Below are positions 1 to 13,295 of a stretch of DNA of 64,000 bases, piece after piece. Both the position numbers and the translations under genes were made by a program. The notes under the pieces are model-generated. The model was given only the letters and a program-made list of their open reading frames with translations. It had not been told where the DNA came from and did not search any database. Positions within the stretch are counted from its first letter, which is position 1. Each line of letters starts with the position of its first letter. Source of the stretch: Phorcus lineatus (taxonomy: Eukaryota > Mollusca > Gastropoda > Trochida > Trochidae); contig OV121081.1 in NCBI GenBank assembly GCA_921293015.1, positions 27,283,158 through 27,347,157 of the forward strand, in the 5' to 3' direction.

Positions 1-159
1 TGGCAGACTCCACACAGTTACGATCAGAAAATTGTAAAGTTACCAACACAAAGTTACCTAACATTTAATAGAAGAAGCCCATGTTTGAGAACGTCTCAAC
101 CTATCATGTAAGAGTATATTTCACATGTGTCTATCTATACCTAATTATGTATAAGTTCT

Positions 160-1085
160 TGCTGGGGCAAGTGTTGGCAGGAGTAATGAACAATACTGAA
201 AAGCTCTCACAAGAAGCAGAGACGTAATGCCCGTCTGAAGGGGGTAAATGTGAAAAGCGTAAGTCACGCAAGTCCAAGTCCTGAAAAGCCCTTGAGAGGA
301 ACAGCTGAAATAGAATATTGGATCTTTATCTGGGAAAGTTCCAGACTAAGTCATGATCAGTCCTAAACATCAGTCTCAGAAGAGTTTGGTTGGTATTTGG
401 TTTCATTTAATGTGATCTGCCTCTGCAACAGACCACAAAACCACTGCATTTACTGCGTTAAACAATTACGGTAAGAACAGTATCATGGAATGTAACTAAT
501 CATTTATCAGTACACTTTTAATCATCGTATTTTATCACATTCCTATCATCGTATAGATACAAAACATATAAATCATAACAATCACCTTTAAAAAACACAT
601 CCGCGACATATAATTTCGAAGACCGTTTATTCATTTATGTCGTTGTGTCGTCTCTGTTTGTGATGTTAAAATATGAAGGACACCTTTATCATCATTGCAA
701 ATCTATTTATAAGCTCGTAATGAAGTTTTTAAATCAATCAGGGATACATATGAGAACTGTTGATTTCCAGATTATCTCATGTTTGACACGTAACATGAAT
801 TTGTATTTGCGTATTTCTGTTTGTCTTTTTAAATGTACTTTTTTGGCCATTCGACTTTTGGTATTAGAAGACAGAAACCTCAACAAACGATATCAGATTC
901 TGCTATTTATAACAGGGGAAATCTATTGCATGCTTAACCAACTGCGGATTATCAGATAATTGTAATAAACGAGCACATTGAATCAATTACTCGTCAGTAT
1001 TCCCATGCACATCCTTAGACTATTCTTTAGCGTGCATTACGTAGGAAATGTGGGAGGACTTCATTGATTTCTTTCACTGAGTTGA
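160..1085. repeat. Diverged duplicated block, copy 1 (partner near 11.83-12.64 kb)
   Basis: This stretch aligns in the same orientation and order with 11825-12640. Shared landmarks include the segment around 228-300 (partner about 11875-11930), 'ggaacagctgaaatagaata' (partner 'tgaacagcagaaatagaata'), 'aaacgatatcagattctgc' near 887 (partner near 12436), and the segment about 985-1075 (partner about 12540-12620). Identity is patchy, roughly three quarters by eye. No open reading frame is conserved between the copies; the 104-residue frame at 645-959 has no partner and is treated as chance. Confidence 0.65.
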
Positions 1086-1648
1086 AATTTAAAAAGGATC
1101 AATTAGGAAGGTGATCCATGTTATATAATAACGATTTTACATTTTAAATTTACATTACATTTTAAACAAGTTAGCAGGGCATGTTAAATATTAAAACTTT
1201 AAAAAAAAATGCGCCAGATTCGGATCTCCGGATGTAACGAAATGCGACTGTTTTAAGCAAGTCTCAATCATCTCTAACACAGCAATAACGGTAAGATGAA
1301 CCAATATGATATGAACTTTTCACTTCTACTTGCATAGACGTTACTTCACCTCTTTCGATTCCTTTTCTGTTCAGTAAAAGCTTTTGGTTTTGTGACTGAA
1401 ACTGTAATAATTTTTTATATTCTTGTCGCTAATCACATCCATTCAATCTGATGCTAAAGCTTACTAATTGTAAATCTGAAAAAGCAAATGGTTCTTTTTT
1501 ATAAAAAAAACCTGGAGTTTAGGTTTCTTTAAGTTAAATTAAAATGGATGTTTCTTAAGCAAATTTAGGCTCAGCAAATGTATCTCTTAAATCTCTTTCT
1601 GATCCTTAGGCCATCGACTTAAATCTACTTAAATCTTTAAGTCGATCT

Positions 1649-1956
1649 GGAGCGCGGTTGTGTAGTGGTTAGCATGCTGGCCTATCGCCGCCGACGACCC
1701 GGGTTCGAATCCCGGTGGAGACACCAAACATTTGTGACTTGGGTCTCATACCGCGTTGTGTCCTTGGGCAAGGCACTTCATCCACATTGCACTAAGTCAA
1801 CCCAGCTGTATAAATGGGTACCTGAATAAGGGAAGTACGGAAGCGCTAAGTAGCTGCTGTAGTACAATTCCTTCAGGGTAATAATGTACCGCCAGTGAGC
1901 AGTGCCTCGCACTGGATATTAGGCGTTAAAATGTATATCATTATTATTATTATTAA
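1649..1956 (+). mobile_element. tRNA-derived SINE with (TTA)n tail
   Basis: A tRNA-like head has an A-box-like 'tgtagtggttagcatgctgg' near 1661-1680 and a canonical B box 'gggttcgaatccc' at 1701-1713. It is followed by an unrelated body of about 230 bp containing 'cttgggcaaggcacttcatc' and 'cccagctgtataaatgggta'. Such motifs are typical of the conserved central domains shared by metazoan SINE superfamilies. The element ends in a (TTA)n tail at about 1938-1956. The head is not a working tRNA gene, because it runs on into the body. I could not find a convincing target-site duplication. Confidence 0.8.
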
Positions 1957-2325
1957 ATGCGCGTGCCACAGAGGAGTGTAAATCGGGTCGATATATACCT
2001 TCTCAAGCTCACATTGCCAGAACCTTCAACTGCGCGCCTGCAACAATCTCTAGGCTGTTCTCACGTTACCGTAACACTGGTAGTATCCAAGACAGGTAAA
2101 GAAGTGTACGGCAAAGCGTTAATACAGACCGGGAAGACAGTTACATCCGGACAATTCATCTCAGGCACAGGTTTGGGACAGCGACGGCTACGGCGGAAAC
2201 AGCACTGGGACATCGTGTAAGTCGACACTCAGTGACCCGAAGATTGCGAGCTGCTGGTATCAGGGCTTATCGGCCTTTCCGCGGCATGGTCCTGACCCTC
2301 AAACCTCGCCAAAACAGACTTTACT
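1957..2325 (+). pseudogene. Tc1/mariner-type transposase fragment, N-terminal region
   Basis: Two reading frames together give a recognisable Tc1-like transposase N-terminus. The first frame carries a helix-turn-helix remnant (ARLQQSLGCSHVTVT). From about 2095 a second frame, broken by a stop near its start, reads DSYIRTIHLRHRFGTATATA and then SRHSVTRRLRAAGIRAYRPF, ending at TGA near 2325. These are hallmark stretches of the paired-type DNA-binding region of Tc1-like transposases. The DDE catalytic domain is absent. The frameshift, the in-frame stop and the missing C-terminus show a dead copy. It begins directly at the tail of the SINE at 1649-1956. Confidence 0.8.
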
Positions 2326-4150
2326 GACTCTTTTGTTAATGAGTGTTCCATCAAGTGACTTGGCCCCGGTATATTCTTTCACGATTGATTCCGAGATAAT
2401 CGACCCCATGTGTGTTTGAGGATTAAGATGTCAGAGACGTTTAACAAAGAACTTGCACTTTTTTTGTTATTTAAATCGTAATTGGTTGTTGATTGTGATG
2501 AATTAAAGTTATGGAAGAGGCTTTCTTACATGCTGTCAAAAAACTTTTGCCCGCCAGTTTAGCATGTACAACCTGATGTGTTGCTTCACTGTATGAATAC
2601 CTTGATGGAGTGAATGGAAAGCATGTTAATATTTTACCCGGAGTGTTCCTTGTTTGAACTTCGAGGCTATATTGAAGGGGAAAAGCTTTGAACAGAAAGT
2701 GTTCAAGGTTGGATGATCAAATTGAGTGTGTTGCTTCATGGTATCAATACCTTGATAAAGTTTTAAAAAGAGAAATAAACAACTACATTTTACTTAGGAA
2801 TTGCCCCGTTTCTTTGACTTTGAATGAGGGTATTTTCAAAAAGGAAAAATTTTCTCCGAAAATATTTAAGATTGACTAATTTAGTGTTTGGCTTCACGGT
2901 ATCAATATCTTTTTTTAGGAGAAAATTATTTATCAAATCGAGTAATAGCCTTTGTTCCGATCTGATCATATCTGATCAGAACAAAAAGGAAAATGTTGTA
3001 AGTTTAAGATATATCAATTTGGGCGGGGAATGTTTATGACCATATCTTCCTGTTTACTTGATTTGACTTTTTAACAGGATTGGTGACAAACTACAACAAA
3101 TAATTATCAATTAAATGCATACTTACTATGTCATTTAAAACAAAATTATTTTTACTTCATTGTTATTGTTTATAAAATCATCTAACTGTACTTTCTCATT
3201 ATTAATAAAACAGAACTTTTTCAGTACTTTTTTAAAAACAAAATGCTAATACGGTTAAATTTACAAATTTCAACTAAAATTTACAGAGCAGCACATGTAA
3301 TTTTAGATCTATTTACTCTAACATCCAAATCTTGGAATTGATATGTTTTCCTTTTGCGGGTTCACTCCTTGTGTAAATACTCTTTGTAGTAGCATTTGAT
3401 GATCCAGTTACATTCCAGTTTAGGCCCAACTGGCAACTTAGAGATCTAAACCCCATCTTTCAATGAATGATGTTACAAGTGTGGATGATGCAGTTGGCAA
3501 AATTAAACGACTTTCGAGACTACACTAAGACAACAATTATGAGAATCGATGTAGATCAATATAGGAGGAACATTGTATTTTTTTATGCGTCATGGAGGAA
3601 GGCGTATGTCACAGTGCAAAATCTTTATAGAGAGGATGTGTAATTCAAGTACTGTTTTTAACCATAAACTAACTAGGCTTTGAAAACTTTGTCTTACAGG
3701 AAGGCACCGGGGCCTCTGCATCCAGTCACATGAATATACATGAGGTTAGATACAAAAGGGGAGAAAAGTAGAAGAATTTAAGAATTAGTAGAAACAATCT
3801 AAACTTCAGAACATCTAGGAAATAAAAACTATTTGAAGTTAGTGTTATATACTTCAATGAACTCCATATAGTTCAAATTACAATTTATAATCTAGAATGA
3901 ATACCAGGAAAAAGAAAGGTTTCAATATTTTTTTCTATAAAATAAAAATAAACGCAGATATGATAATGTTGACGATTGGGGTATAAACTTATATCATTTT
4001 CCAATATTCTCTTTACAAATTTCGGCATTTAATTTCCTCCAATACAAAAGGGAAGAGACAGGGGTCAATATTAGAAATTACACAAATGGGGAGTTCAAAG
4101 GCAATTAAGTGCACAGAAACTTTCAGTTGTCACAGGAATCACGGAGTCGG
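2326..4150. other. No intact gene; short exon-like repeats inside
   Basis: This AT-rich stretch has no supported gene. At 2572-2640 and 2712-2760, with a shorter piece at about 2885-2912, there are repeated plus-strand segments containing variants of 'ttgcttcatggtatcaatac'. The first reads VLLHCMNTLME before a stop. It resembles the minus-strand exon-like segment at 32,570-32,690 (VMLQGINTLME). I read these as decayed copies of one exon. The rest shows no feature beyond low complexity. Confidence 0.5.
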
Positions 4151-4153
4151 TCA

Positions 4154-4315
4154 TCAGTAGCGAGTGTAACCACCCTGGGCATCAGGTAAAGCAAGTAAAC
4201 GCTTCCACATCAGCAGGGATCCAGTTCCATATGTTTAACAGAGTTTGCACAAGTTCCTGCTGGTTGTTTGGAGATTGCACAAGCTGTCTCAAATGGCAGG
4301 CAAAGTTATTCGTTG
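4154..4315 (-). pseudogene. Tc1-like transposase fragment, extreme C-terminus
   Basis: On the minus strand, 4310 to about 4205 reads QELVQTLLNIWNWIPAD, which corresponds to the Tc1-like helix near the C-terminus (QELVQAL..EWNRIP). After a frameshift it closes with GGYTRY and a stop at 4154-4156, matching the usual GGHTRY terminus of these transposases. The catalytic DDE core is missing, so this is a remnant. It lies on the opposite strand from the N-terminal fragment at 1957-2325 and is probably a separate insertion. It abuts a copy of the duplicated block at 4316-4980. Confidence 0.72.
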
Positions 4316-4980
4316 TCCTTACCTCCGGGATAGCAATTATAAACCATTGTTCAAGTACGTAGGAGTCAATTTCATTTTAATATGTTGTTTATTTGGTTTG
4401 TATGCCCGTTATTAGCTGACAAAGAAAACCTTGATGTGCATCATTATACATTTTTAAAATTTACAAAACAATTTTGAATCTTCGGTTGGATTCCCTAAGA
4501 TACAGTGTGAATAACTAATGGGGTTTAACGTGCCTTAAATAATATTCCAGCCATTAAACTCCTGGATGGCGATCATCCAAATGGGAGGGGATAGATAAGC
4601 GGCAAAAGGGATCGAAACTTTGATGGATCAGATTAGTACTTGATTCCACATTTACGAAGCAACTACTTCTTCAAGCCAAAGAGTTGGGATCCCTGTACAT
4701 TTTGAAAATTGAGTCTTTTGATGACTTATGTTCTTTTTGCATGCTTTTTACTTTGGCAGTTCCATAGAGTATTGAAGAATAATTCAAGTGTACATCGATT
4801 TTCCAAACTTATTTGTTTTATCTTAATATGGTTGTGCAATGGGTTCATCTTTCTTTGGCATTCTATGTGAAAAACCTTTTGTTCTTTTATGACTTTCCCA
4901 AACTAATAAATAAGAAATATGTCTTGATCGATATATATTTATTCAATTATTTGGAAGACTGATCAACAAATCATTTAACG
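4316..4980. repeat. Dispersed duplicated block, copy I (partial)
   Basis: This block aligns with 18,430-18,970 and 30,770-31,270. Landmarks shared in order are 'caattataaaccatt' near 4334 (partners near 18,519 and 30,837), a segment around 4515-4570 with 'tggggttt' and 'gtgcct' (partners near 18,690 and 30,990), and the segment 4680-4790 ending near 'ccatagagtattgaag' (partner near 18,910). The later part of the block seen in copies II and IV is not evident here. No coding capacity is shared. Confidence 0.6.
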
Positions 4981-7900
4981 ATGTCCTTTTCGTATTCCCC
5001 TGAACATTAATTTAAACCTTGGCATAGGTTATAGGTTTACTGTGTGAGCATAGATTATAGTGCCGGGTGAATATTTATAGTGTAAGGGGGTGACTTTATT
5101 AAATTAATACAGAATTAAAGGATCAATATTCTCTTAAATATTATTTGTCATTGCCCGTTGAACTGAATGAAATTACATAACTTTCAATTTAATATTTAAT
5201 CTACTTTTTGTCATCGAGGATGAATATTGAAGCATTAAATATTTTAATAATTTTTTTATCATTAAGATATGTTCAAATGCATTTGTAATTGCAAGACTTT
5301 GATAAGTGTGTTTATTATATTGTTCATGTAGATAACCCTTTTTTAAAGTTAGTTTTCCGTAGGAGCAAATTATAGAACATTTCTCTCACATTAATGGAAA
5401 GTTCATTGACATTTGACTTGAACTCAGTGGAGCAAAAAAACAGTGTACAATGTTCAACTAACAATACCTTCGCATTTAACTGAAGACTAAAATACAATTA
5501 CAATTCCATCAACCATTTCATCTAATCGTGGCAAGAGAAAATATGCCATACATTGTAAGTCAAGATCAAGCTTGGCGCCAATGTAGGCCCTCAGAATAAT
5601 AAGTTGGTGTCAGACATGCTCGATCTTATTTTGTTATTTCTAATTGAGAAGGGGAAAGGGGGTGTGTTAAAGTCGTGCATCAACACTTGCCACTACGTCA
5701 CCATGTATGCAATGGTTAAATAAGAATGTGTCTGAAGGGGTTTGGATAGTTTATTGATAATATAAAAATGGTGTTGATTTGTTGCTTTGGTGCTAATATT
5801 AAACCATTTCCTAGAAATGATATTCATCTCACGCTCATTTAAAATTTCAAGATATATATTTTGGTATATATTATATACAAAAGTAATTATACAAATACCT
5901 TTCAATGATTAGAACAAATCTGACAATAGGTAAATTTAATCAATGGATGTTCATATCATATTTCAATATGAAAAAATCTTAGATATCATTGACATTTAAG
6001 AGACGTGAGAAAACAGATTGACATACCTTCAAATTCAAGTTAGAATATTAAATAAACTGTGTTTATACAAACACATTTTAGTGACAAGAATAATAGTATA
6101 TCAATATTCCTCTCTAAAGGTAATGTGTCTATTTAATAAAGGATAATGTAAACATTCACTTCAAAGTATAGTTGTCATGTTGTAATTTTTAGAAATTAAA
6201 TGTGCACCTAGAACGTTTGAAAGAAAAAATCGTGTTTTAGTCTCTTGGTGTGATCTCTATATGTTAAGAAAAGAACGTTTGATATTCAGTTAACAACAGA
6301 GATGATGATAAAGTACTTAACTTAACAATACAGTCATGGAGAGTCATATACCCAAGTGGCCGACGTTTTTGCAATTTTCAATAACATTCCTTTTATCTGT
6401 TGTCCATGATTTGATGTGTCTGGATTTCATTATATATACAACAGTTGAATTTGATATATGCACGTTTGACACAAGCCATCCACGTGTTATCAAAGGGAAA
6501 TCATTACTTATATCCGATGCAAAAACAGCTTTCATGTTTTATTTGTCATTTATTAAAAACATTGTCTCTGATGAGCGTACATATAATATATATATACACA
6601 CACTTTTTTTCTTCTTTGTAAAAACGCCTTGGATATGAATAATTCATTGTCTTTATGTGTATAAATTGATCATAATATCGTTATTCCCAGAAAAAAACAA
6701 TGTGTGTTGGCATTGTGTTTGCAACAATAAAAATCCAAATAGCCGATTATATGTAAAGATAAAAGTTGTGCATGACTGTAATCACATCGTTACTTACATA
6801 ATTTAGAGTTTGAAAAAAAATGCTGGAAACAAAACCTGATAAATTTTTAAAAAATTGCAATTATTTGCAAACATGAAATAAACATATCTCATCTAACGAG
6901 AGTAATTTTGATTACTCAAATTATTATTATTATAATTATTATTATCGTCATTATCATTATCATTATTATTATTATTAAGGTTTTAAAAAATATTGATTAA
7001 AACAGGGAGGGTTAAATGAACACATGTTTTTAAAATGTTATTCAGTGGGACGTCATTTGATTGTGAATACATTAATTACCCAACTGATCAAGCTATGTCA
7101 CTAAGCAGTTCAGACTGGTTCAAATAAATGTATGAAAATAGCAAAATTACCACATTAATTCACATTGACTTCAATTAATGGTTATACAACACCCACGCAA
7201 TGCAAATTTTCTTAATACAAACGAGTACACCCTTTAATAAACCGACAGAGATGATAATGAAGTACCTCACATCACTTTGTGATAAACAATGCCAAAGTTA
7301 GTACACTAATAATGTTCTCATATAAATACAACTTGACTCAATTACTAGTATCAGCTCATCAGATAATTTCCATATAGGATTTTCATTTCTCACTCAGATT
7401 TAAATTTGTTAACTTATAGTATCGAAAAAAAGGTTATGTACAGTTCAAACCTCAATCATACAAACAGCGTCCATTGCATCAATGCTATGTTCCTACTTTT
7501 GTATTAACTTACATGAGAGCATGTGTTTTATATTTATTTTTCAATTCAAAACTTGAGTTTTTCTTGTTGACATAATACCTAAATTCTAAATGGATTACAA
7601 TTTTAAAAAATAGAATTTCCTTGTCTCAAGTACATGTAAAAAAATTCCTAATTAAACGATTAGTTTATTTTATGGTGCCATATATATGTGTCACAGTTAT
7701 TTGACGTTATAACTGTCGAAGTCAATATTGTTTTTAATTTTCTATGAATGTTTCATTATAGGGATTGTATTGTACGTAATTAGTAAAACTACCAGGTAGC
7801 TCTGGAACGTAAATATGTGGCAAAATAATAGTTTTCAGTGATACTGATTATTGAAAAAGAGCAAGAATACCATCCATCTTTTGAGATAAAAATCGTTAAT

Positions 7901-10900
7901 ATTAATCATTAAGAGATAAACGTTAAACTATAAATCAAGGAATCACCATGCATGATACCCAAATTGTTGTCCGCCTTGAGGAATGCAGTTATTGTTATTA
8001 AACTCTAAATCAAATAATAATCCACTGTACATTTGAAGCTTTCACCAATTTTAGTTATATCATGGTGGTGATTTTCCTGAGATTAAAAAAAAATGTCACA
8101 TCATTTGGAAATAAACTTTGACCTCATGATCGCTAAAGATTATCAAAGGGATAACATCACAACCAGTTATTTTTTGGAGTGGGGTTTGCACTGTTTTTCT
8201 CAACTATTTTGAGACTGTTGTTAATGGGAAGCTTAGATGATTAGGGTGCATGTTTTTTGGAGCTTCGAGATGCCATTCTTGCAGTTACAGGATAAATGGC
8301 TTAAAAGCTTATTTCAAATATCATTCCAAAATACACCCGAAATTAATTATTGAGAAAAATATTGTAGATTTTCTTACTAAACCAGTTAAACATATTATTA
8401 ATATTAAAATGTCTCGATCTTCAAAAGACAACACAGTGTATTTTGACAAACAATATGTTAATAGCAGAAAGAAGACTTTCATAACCACTACTCCACTAGA
8501 TTTACATGTAGACGTAGATGTATATTTAACTAGGGCACTGTTATCAAGTGAACAATGAAAACTTGGTGACGAGGAGGCAAAAGACGAAGGCAAGTATTAG
8601 TTTGAATCTACTGCACATCGCTAGTAGATTTTTGTATTTTTTCTATACCCCCCTTTGGCATTGCTGATACGTCTAATAATTAATGAATACTAGCTAGGTT
8701 GTATCATAACATATATCTCCTTAGCAGCAAATTATCGAGTAAATGATAAAACAGCCCTGCGTTCAGTAACACATAATTTCCTGGGATGGATACTCATTGT
8801 TAAAGGAAGGAGACATGCAATTAACAATGTGTTACTAAACACAAGGCTGTGTTTATTTCTGTACGAATACAGTGACAGATGAAGAGTCCCTGTAATACTA
8901 AATATTATCGATTTAAAAACTGAATTATTCAATTTGCATTTGAATGAATTATGTATTTTCTTGATCGATATCTATCTTTATCTATACATTGCATTTCCAA
9001 AACTGTGTCGCCTTATATTCAAGTCATGTATTGTGCTTTTATGGTTTTGAGGATGAATTTCATTTATACAATATGTTATTTTATACATGTACATTGATAT
9101 CACATTCATATGGCGGGTATATTTGAGTGTAAGAATGAACTGTGTCCATCTTACATACTGAAAGAACCCAAACCAGAAATATCATCAACTTCACCACACT
9201 TTCAAACGCAATTCCTAGCGGAATTCAATTAGCACGTACATCCGTTCTTCTCCATGCCTGTCACTCAAATAGATGAAGATTTCCTTTATAATGTTGAACC
9301 ATGGAACGAATTGTCTGGGACACAAGGGCGTTAGTTACAGTGTCTGATTTGGATTTCATTGTGTAATAGTCTCCGTTTAAAAATACTAAATAGTTTGAAA
9401 CTGAGAAGTGATAATACTTTTATAATTACAGTTCTGTAAACATAGATGCACAGCGTTAAATAAAAAGGTGTCAAATTAATAATGATAATAATTTGAATTC
9501 ATAAATTTTCAATCACGCATTTGCATTCATGTTTATAAAACAATTGCGACTATTTTCTAACCTAGAACACTAAAATTTCTAAGCAATCATTACTGAGTGC
9601 ATATACGTTTTTTTTTAATTTTGCACACATTTAGCTAATGTGCTTAAAATGGCATTACAAAATATATGTAAAAAAATTAGTTTTTTTAAATTTCAAAATA
9701 ATTGTCGCCAAAAGGTTAATCTTATATTACTTCAGTCCATGAATTTACAGAGCCTTAGGCAATGATAAACGGTAATGGTTAACCGAGTACAATATATGTA
9801 CCTATAAACCTCTAAATCACACACCCAAGGGTTTATAAAATCAATATAACTGTACAAGCTATCAAAATTGGTTATTCACCAGAGAACATTTAATATTTAT
9901 ATGGTTTGCTATCTTGTTGCAACACTCTATCTCATAATATGTTAAATATAGATAACTTGCAATTGGAATTTCTTTCAATAAATGATTCCTTTTTTTAAAT
10001 CAGAAAACAATACGTGTCGTTATAAAATAAACTATTTGTTACGAAATAAAAACATCTGAAACATTTCCTGACTTGATGAGGCCAAGGTAAACAATAGTAT
10101 ATTTCCCAATTATAGAATTTATTAAACTGCAATCAAATTATTAAACCATCAAAGTGATGGTATGATAAACGAGCGGCTTGAGATGATTGTGCTTTCAGAT
10201 TTCAGATTTCAGATTGTCCAATGCAAAATTATAGAATTTGAATATATGAATATAGAAGTGCATTTTCGTTGCACATTTTGCATGTGAAATTATGAAAAGA
10301 TTTTCTTCATTTACTGACACCTGAGTTAAGATATGAAATTAAATTTATTGTTGATGTGATCCATTTGCATGAAGTTATCTTCACTTTATTTTTTACAGTT
10401 TTGATCATTCAAAATGATTTTTTCGACAAGTTGCGACAAGATGTCACAACGTGCGTTTTATAAACCTATATATCATACACCCAAGAGATTATCAAAGCAA
10501 TATAACTGTATCAGCTTTGAAAAGCAGTTATTCTACAGAGAACATTCAGTTTTATCTTTTTGATTTTAATCTAAAAGCACACGTTGACAGAACAAAAATA
10601 ATGAGCTTCTATCTAATTACATGTATATGCGTTTAGTTCATGAATCTCCATGTAACAAAACAAAATCACTACATTCAAAATACCACTAGCAATGTTTCGG
10701 TATCAAACTCTACACCTCGAAAGTATATTAAATTGTCATTCAGGGTTTAAATAGTCTTTTTGAAAATAATCGACAATGAAAATTGTAAAACTGTTAAAAA
10801 TTGATTATCTTTAATGATAATCATATTGAGCAAATTTAAAAACTCACATAAAACAGATAAACTCACTTTAACACGAAATGAAATCGTTGCCAATAAATGG

Positions 10901-11824
10901 ATGCCATCTTAATGACGTTGTTAATCAATGAACCTTAATAGAAAATGTTTAGGATTTCTAATTTCTCATTTTGAAACCTAAGTTTCCCCTAATCGCCTTC
11001 TCTAGTTAGTGTTGTATGGCAAAATAATGTTGCTTTTTTCAACAACAAATTGCTTTCTGCCACATAGGGGACTTTTAACTGGTCCTTTTCTAAAGGATTT
11101 ATAGTCCAAATGAAGGACGTTTTTATTCTACTAGTATATAGGTATGTTACCGAAAAAATGTATTATTGACATAGATAATTAGAAATATACGTTTTGATAA
11201 GCACAAATAAGATAAATTGATCTTAAAGAAGTGGATTTGAAAATGTACTTCACCATCAAATGTATAAAAGAAATAATAGCAATGATGTTATTGACCCTTA
11301 AATTGTCTCCCTAAATCTGTATTGTCCACATGTTAGCATAAAACAAAGAACATTTTTAAGTATGGCATATATTTAATAACTTCAACAAATAGCAGCTCTT
11401 ATTTCTAGTATTGTTTTAAGTTTTTTGCTTTTAATGAAATACTGCTATACATGTAATCTCATAGTATAATGATATTTGCGAGAAAGTAAAACCCAATTTT
11501 TTTCTTACCTGTGATAAAAAGAATGACAGGGAAGGTCGAGAAAGTAGAATCCAAAATAACCTTTCAAACAGGAAGTCAGACAAGTCACGAATATCTCCAA
11601 TACTGCAAACCCCTTGAGATGAGAGACTGTACATAAATACCTTGAATCTCTGCTTGGGTAAATGTCACCAACACAGTAGTAAATGCTAGGTGATGACAGT
11701 TAGAACTTTCTTTATTTTGAGCTAACTGCAACAGGTTTATCCTTTCTGTAGATCTTAAATACTATTAGGAAGAAATGAAACAAACTTTCCTTTAGCAATT
11801 GTATAAGATAGTGGTTGAGGATGA
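4981..11824. other. Gene-free AT-rich stretch with small local duplications
   Basis: I see no supported gene, RNA gene or complete transposon in this stretch. It is strongly AT-rich, with (TTA)/(ATT) runs near 6915-6980. Two local duplications can be seen. 6293-6340 resembles 7240-7290 (both near 'acagagatgat' plus 'aagtac'), and 9800-9910 resembles 10,450-10,560 (both with 'cacccaag', 'caatataactgta' and 'cagagaacatt'). Open reading frames here are 60-100 residues long and have no recognisable domains. Confidence 0.5.
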
Positions 11825-12640
11825 AAGTATTTATCTGGGGAAGACTGCTGACAGGAGTAAATAGAAATATTGAAGCTGGTATTTGTGAAAAGGGTAAGTC
11901 ACGCACATTCCAAATCGTGAAAAGCCTTATAGATGAACAGCAGAAATAGAATACTGCATCTTCATCTTGGAAAATTCATGACAAAGACATCATCAGTCCT
12001 GAATATCAATCTAACGAGAGTTTTGATAATGTGTTTATTCATATGCGGTTTCACGCAACGTCAAATTCTTGATCTACCTCTTTAACAGACCACAGCAACA
12101 ATTAAATTCACTGGGCAAATAAATCACACTGAGAAAAGCCTTATGGAATGTAACGTAAATTTGTCAGTTCACTTATAATCACTGTATTGTATCTAATTCA
12201 TATTATCTTATAGAAACTTATCTTAACATTGTAAAGTTAAAAAGTTATCAAATAAACCTGGGTAAAATTTCAGATGTGTCCATTTCCAGATTATCACATC
12301 TTAATTAGTTATAACTGAGTGAATTGTTATTTGCCCATTACTATTCAATTTGTCATTTAAATGTGATTTAGATGTTAATTTTCTATCCAATCAATATTTG
12401 GAAATTAAATTTTAAACTCTCACTAGGACCTGGTAAACGATATCAGATTCTGCAATTTGTTTTTGCAAGGGTAATCTTTTGCATTTTAAGACCAATTGCA
12501 GCAAAAAAGGTTATAGTGATAAACGAGTGGATTTAATCAATTGCTTTGTCAGTATTGCCCGACATATCCTAAGACTGTTCTTTAGCTTGCACTACATGTG
12601 AAATTTTGGAGGGTTTCAATTATGTTTCTTATACTAAATT
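11825..12640. repeat. Diverged duplicated block, copy 2 (partner at 160-1085)
   Basis: This is the same-orientation partner of 160-1085, with a shared series of landmarks described there. The copies differ by many substitutions and small indels, which implies an old event. No shared reading frame survives. The 11.6-kb spacing and the intervening unrelated sequence suggest segmental duplication or two insertions of one long repeat rather than a simple tandem array. Confidence 0.65.
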
Positions 12641-13293
12641 AAAGTATCAAAAAACTATTTATTGGATGGTGTTCAATTATTTATCATTAACAAAGCTAAC
12701 ATCATGATCTTACGTTCATGAAAGAAAGTTACCTTTCATTCTAAACAAGTCAGAACATGTTGAATATTAAAGGGGCACCAGTGCGTGTTTTGAGATTGAG
12801 GAAGGCATCACAGAATCGAAAATAGATGTTACCAATCAGAAAGTGTAAATAATTTGTACTATTGCAGATAGTGTGATCTAAAATATAATAATGTTTTATT
12901 GTTCAAAGTCCAAAATTTCGATTTAATGAAGCTAGTATAAATTTATGCAGTCTTCAAAATCATCTAAAAGGATTATGTTTTACATGTTTAGATGTTCAGT
13001 TAACTTCTCCAGTTTGCTTTGTTCGTGTTTGTTATCTGTAAATTGTAAAAACGTATTAGTGTGATACGCTTGACAGCTCGTGAATTCCAATCGAGACATA
13101 ATTTGAATTGCAGATTTCTATCCTTCAGTTTGTTTTCTTCTACAATCAATGGGAAACCAATTACAAATCACGTCAATTTCCTCACTAAAATAAGAAAATG
13201 GAAATATTCCTTTTAACTTTCTTACAAACATAAATCAAAATTCACATAGCATTTGTATTTCTTCCGAAAATCAAAGGCTAAAATGGGTTAAAT
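12641..13293. other. No feature seen
   Basis: AT-rich sequence with no supported gene, inverted repeat or tandem repeat. The following element begins at 13,296. Confidence 0.4.
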
Positions 13294-13295
13294 TA

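Noticed and set aside
1649-1725. Possible tRNA gene with canonical B box
   Set aside because: It continues into a SINE body and tail, and the folding of the anticodon arm is not convincing.
11431-11634. Minus-strand frame followed by a good donor (CACAG|GTAAGA near 11,512)
   Set aside because: It looks like a possible first exon, but no acceptor with a continuing frame and no recognisable protein was found downstream.
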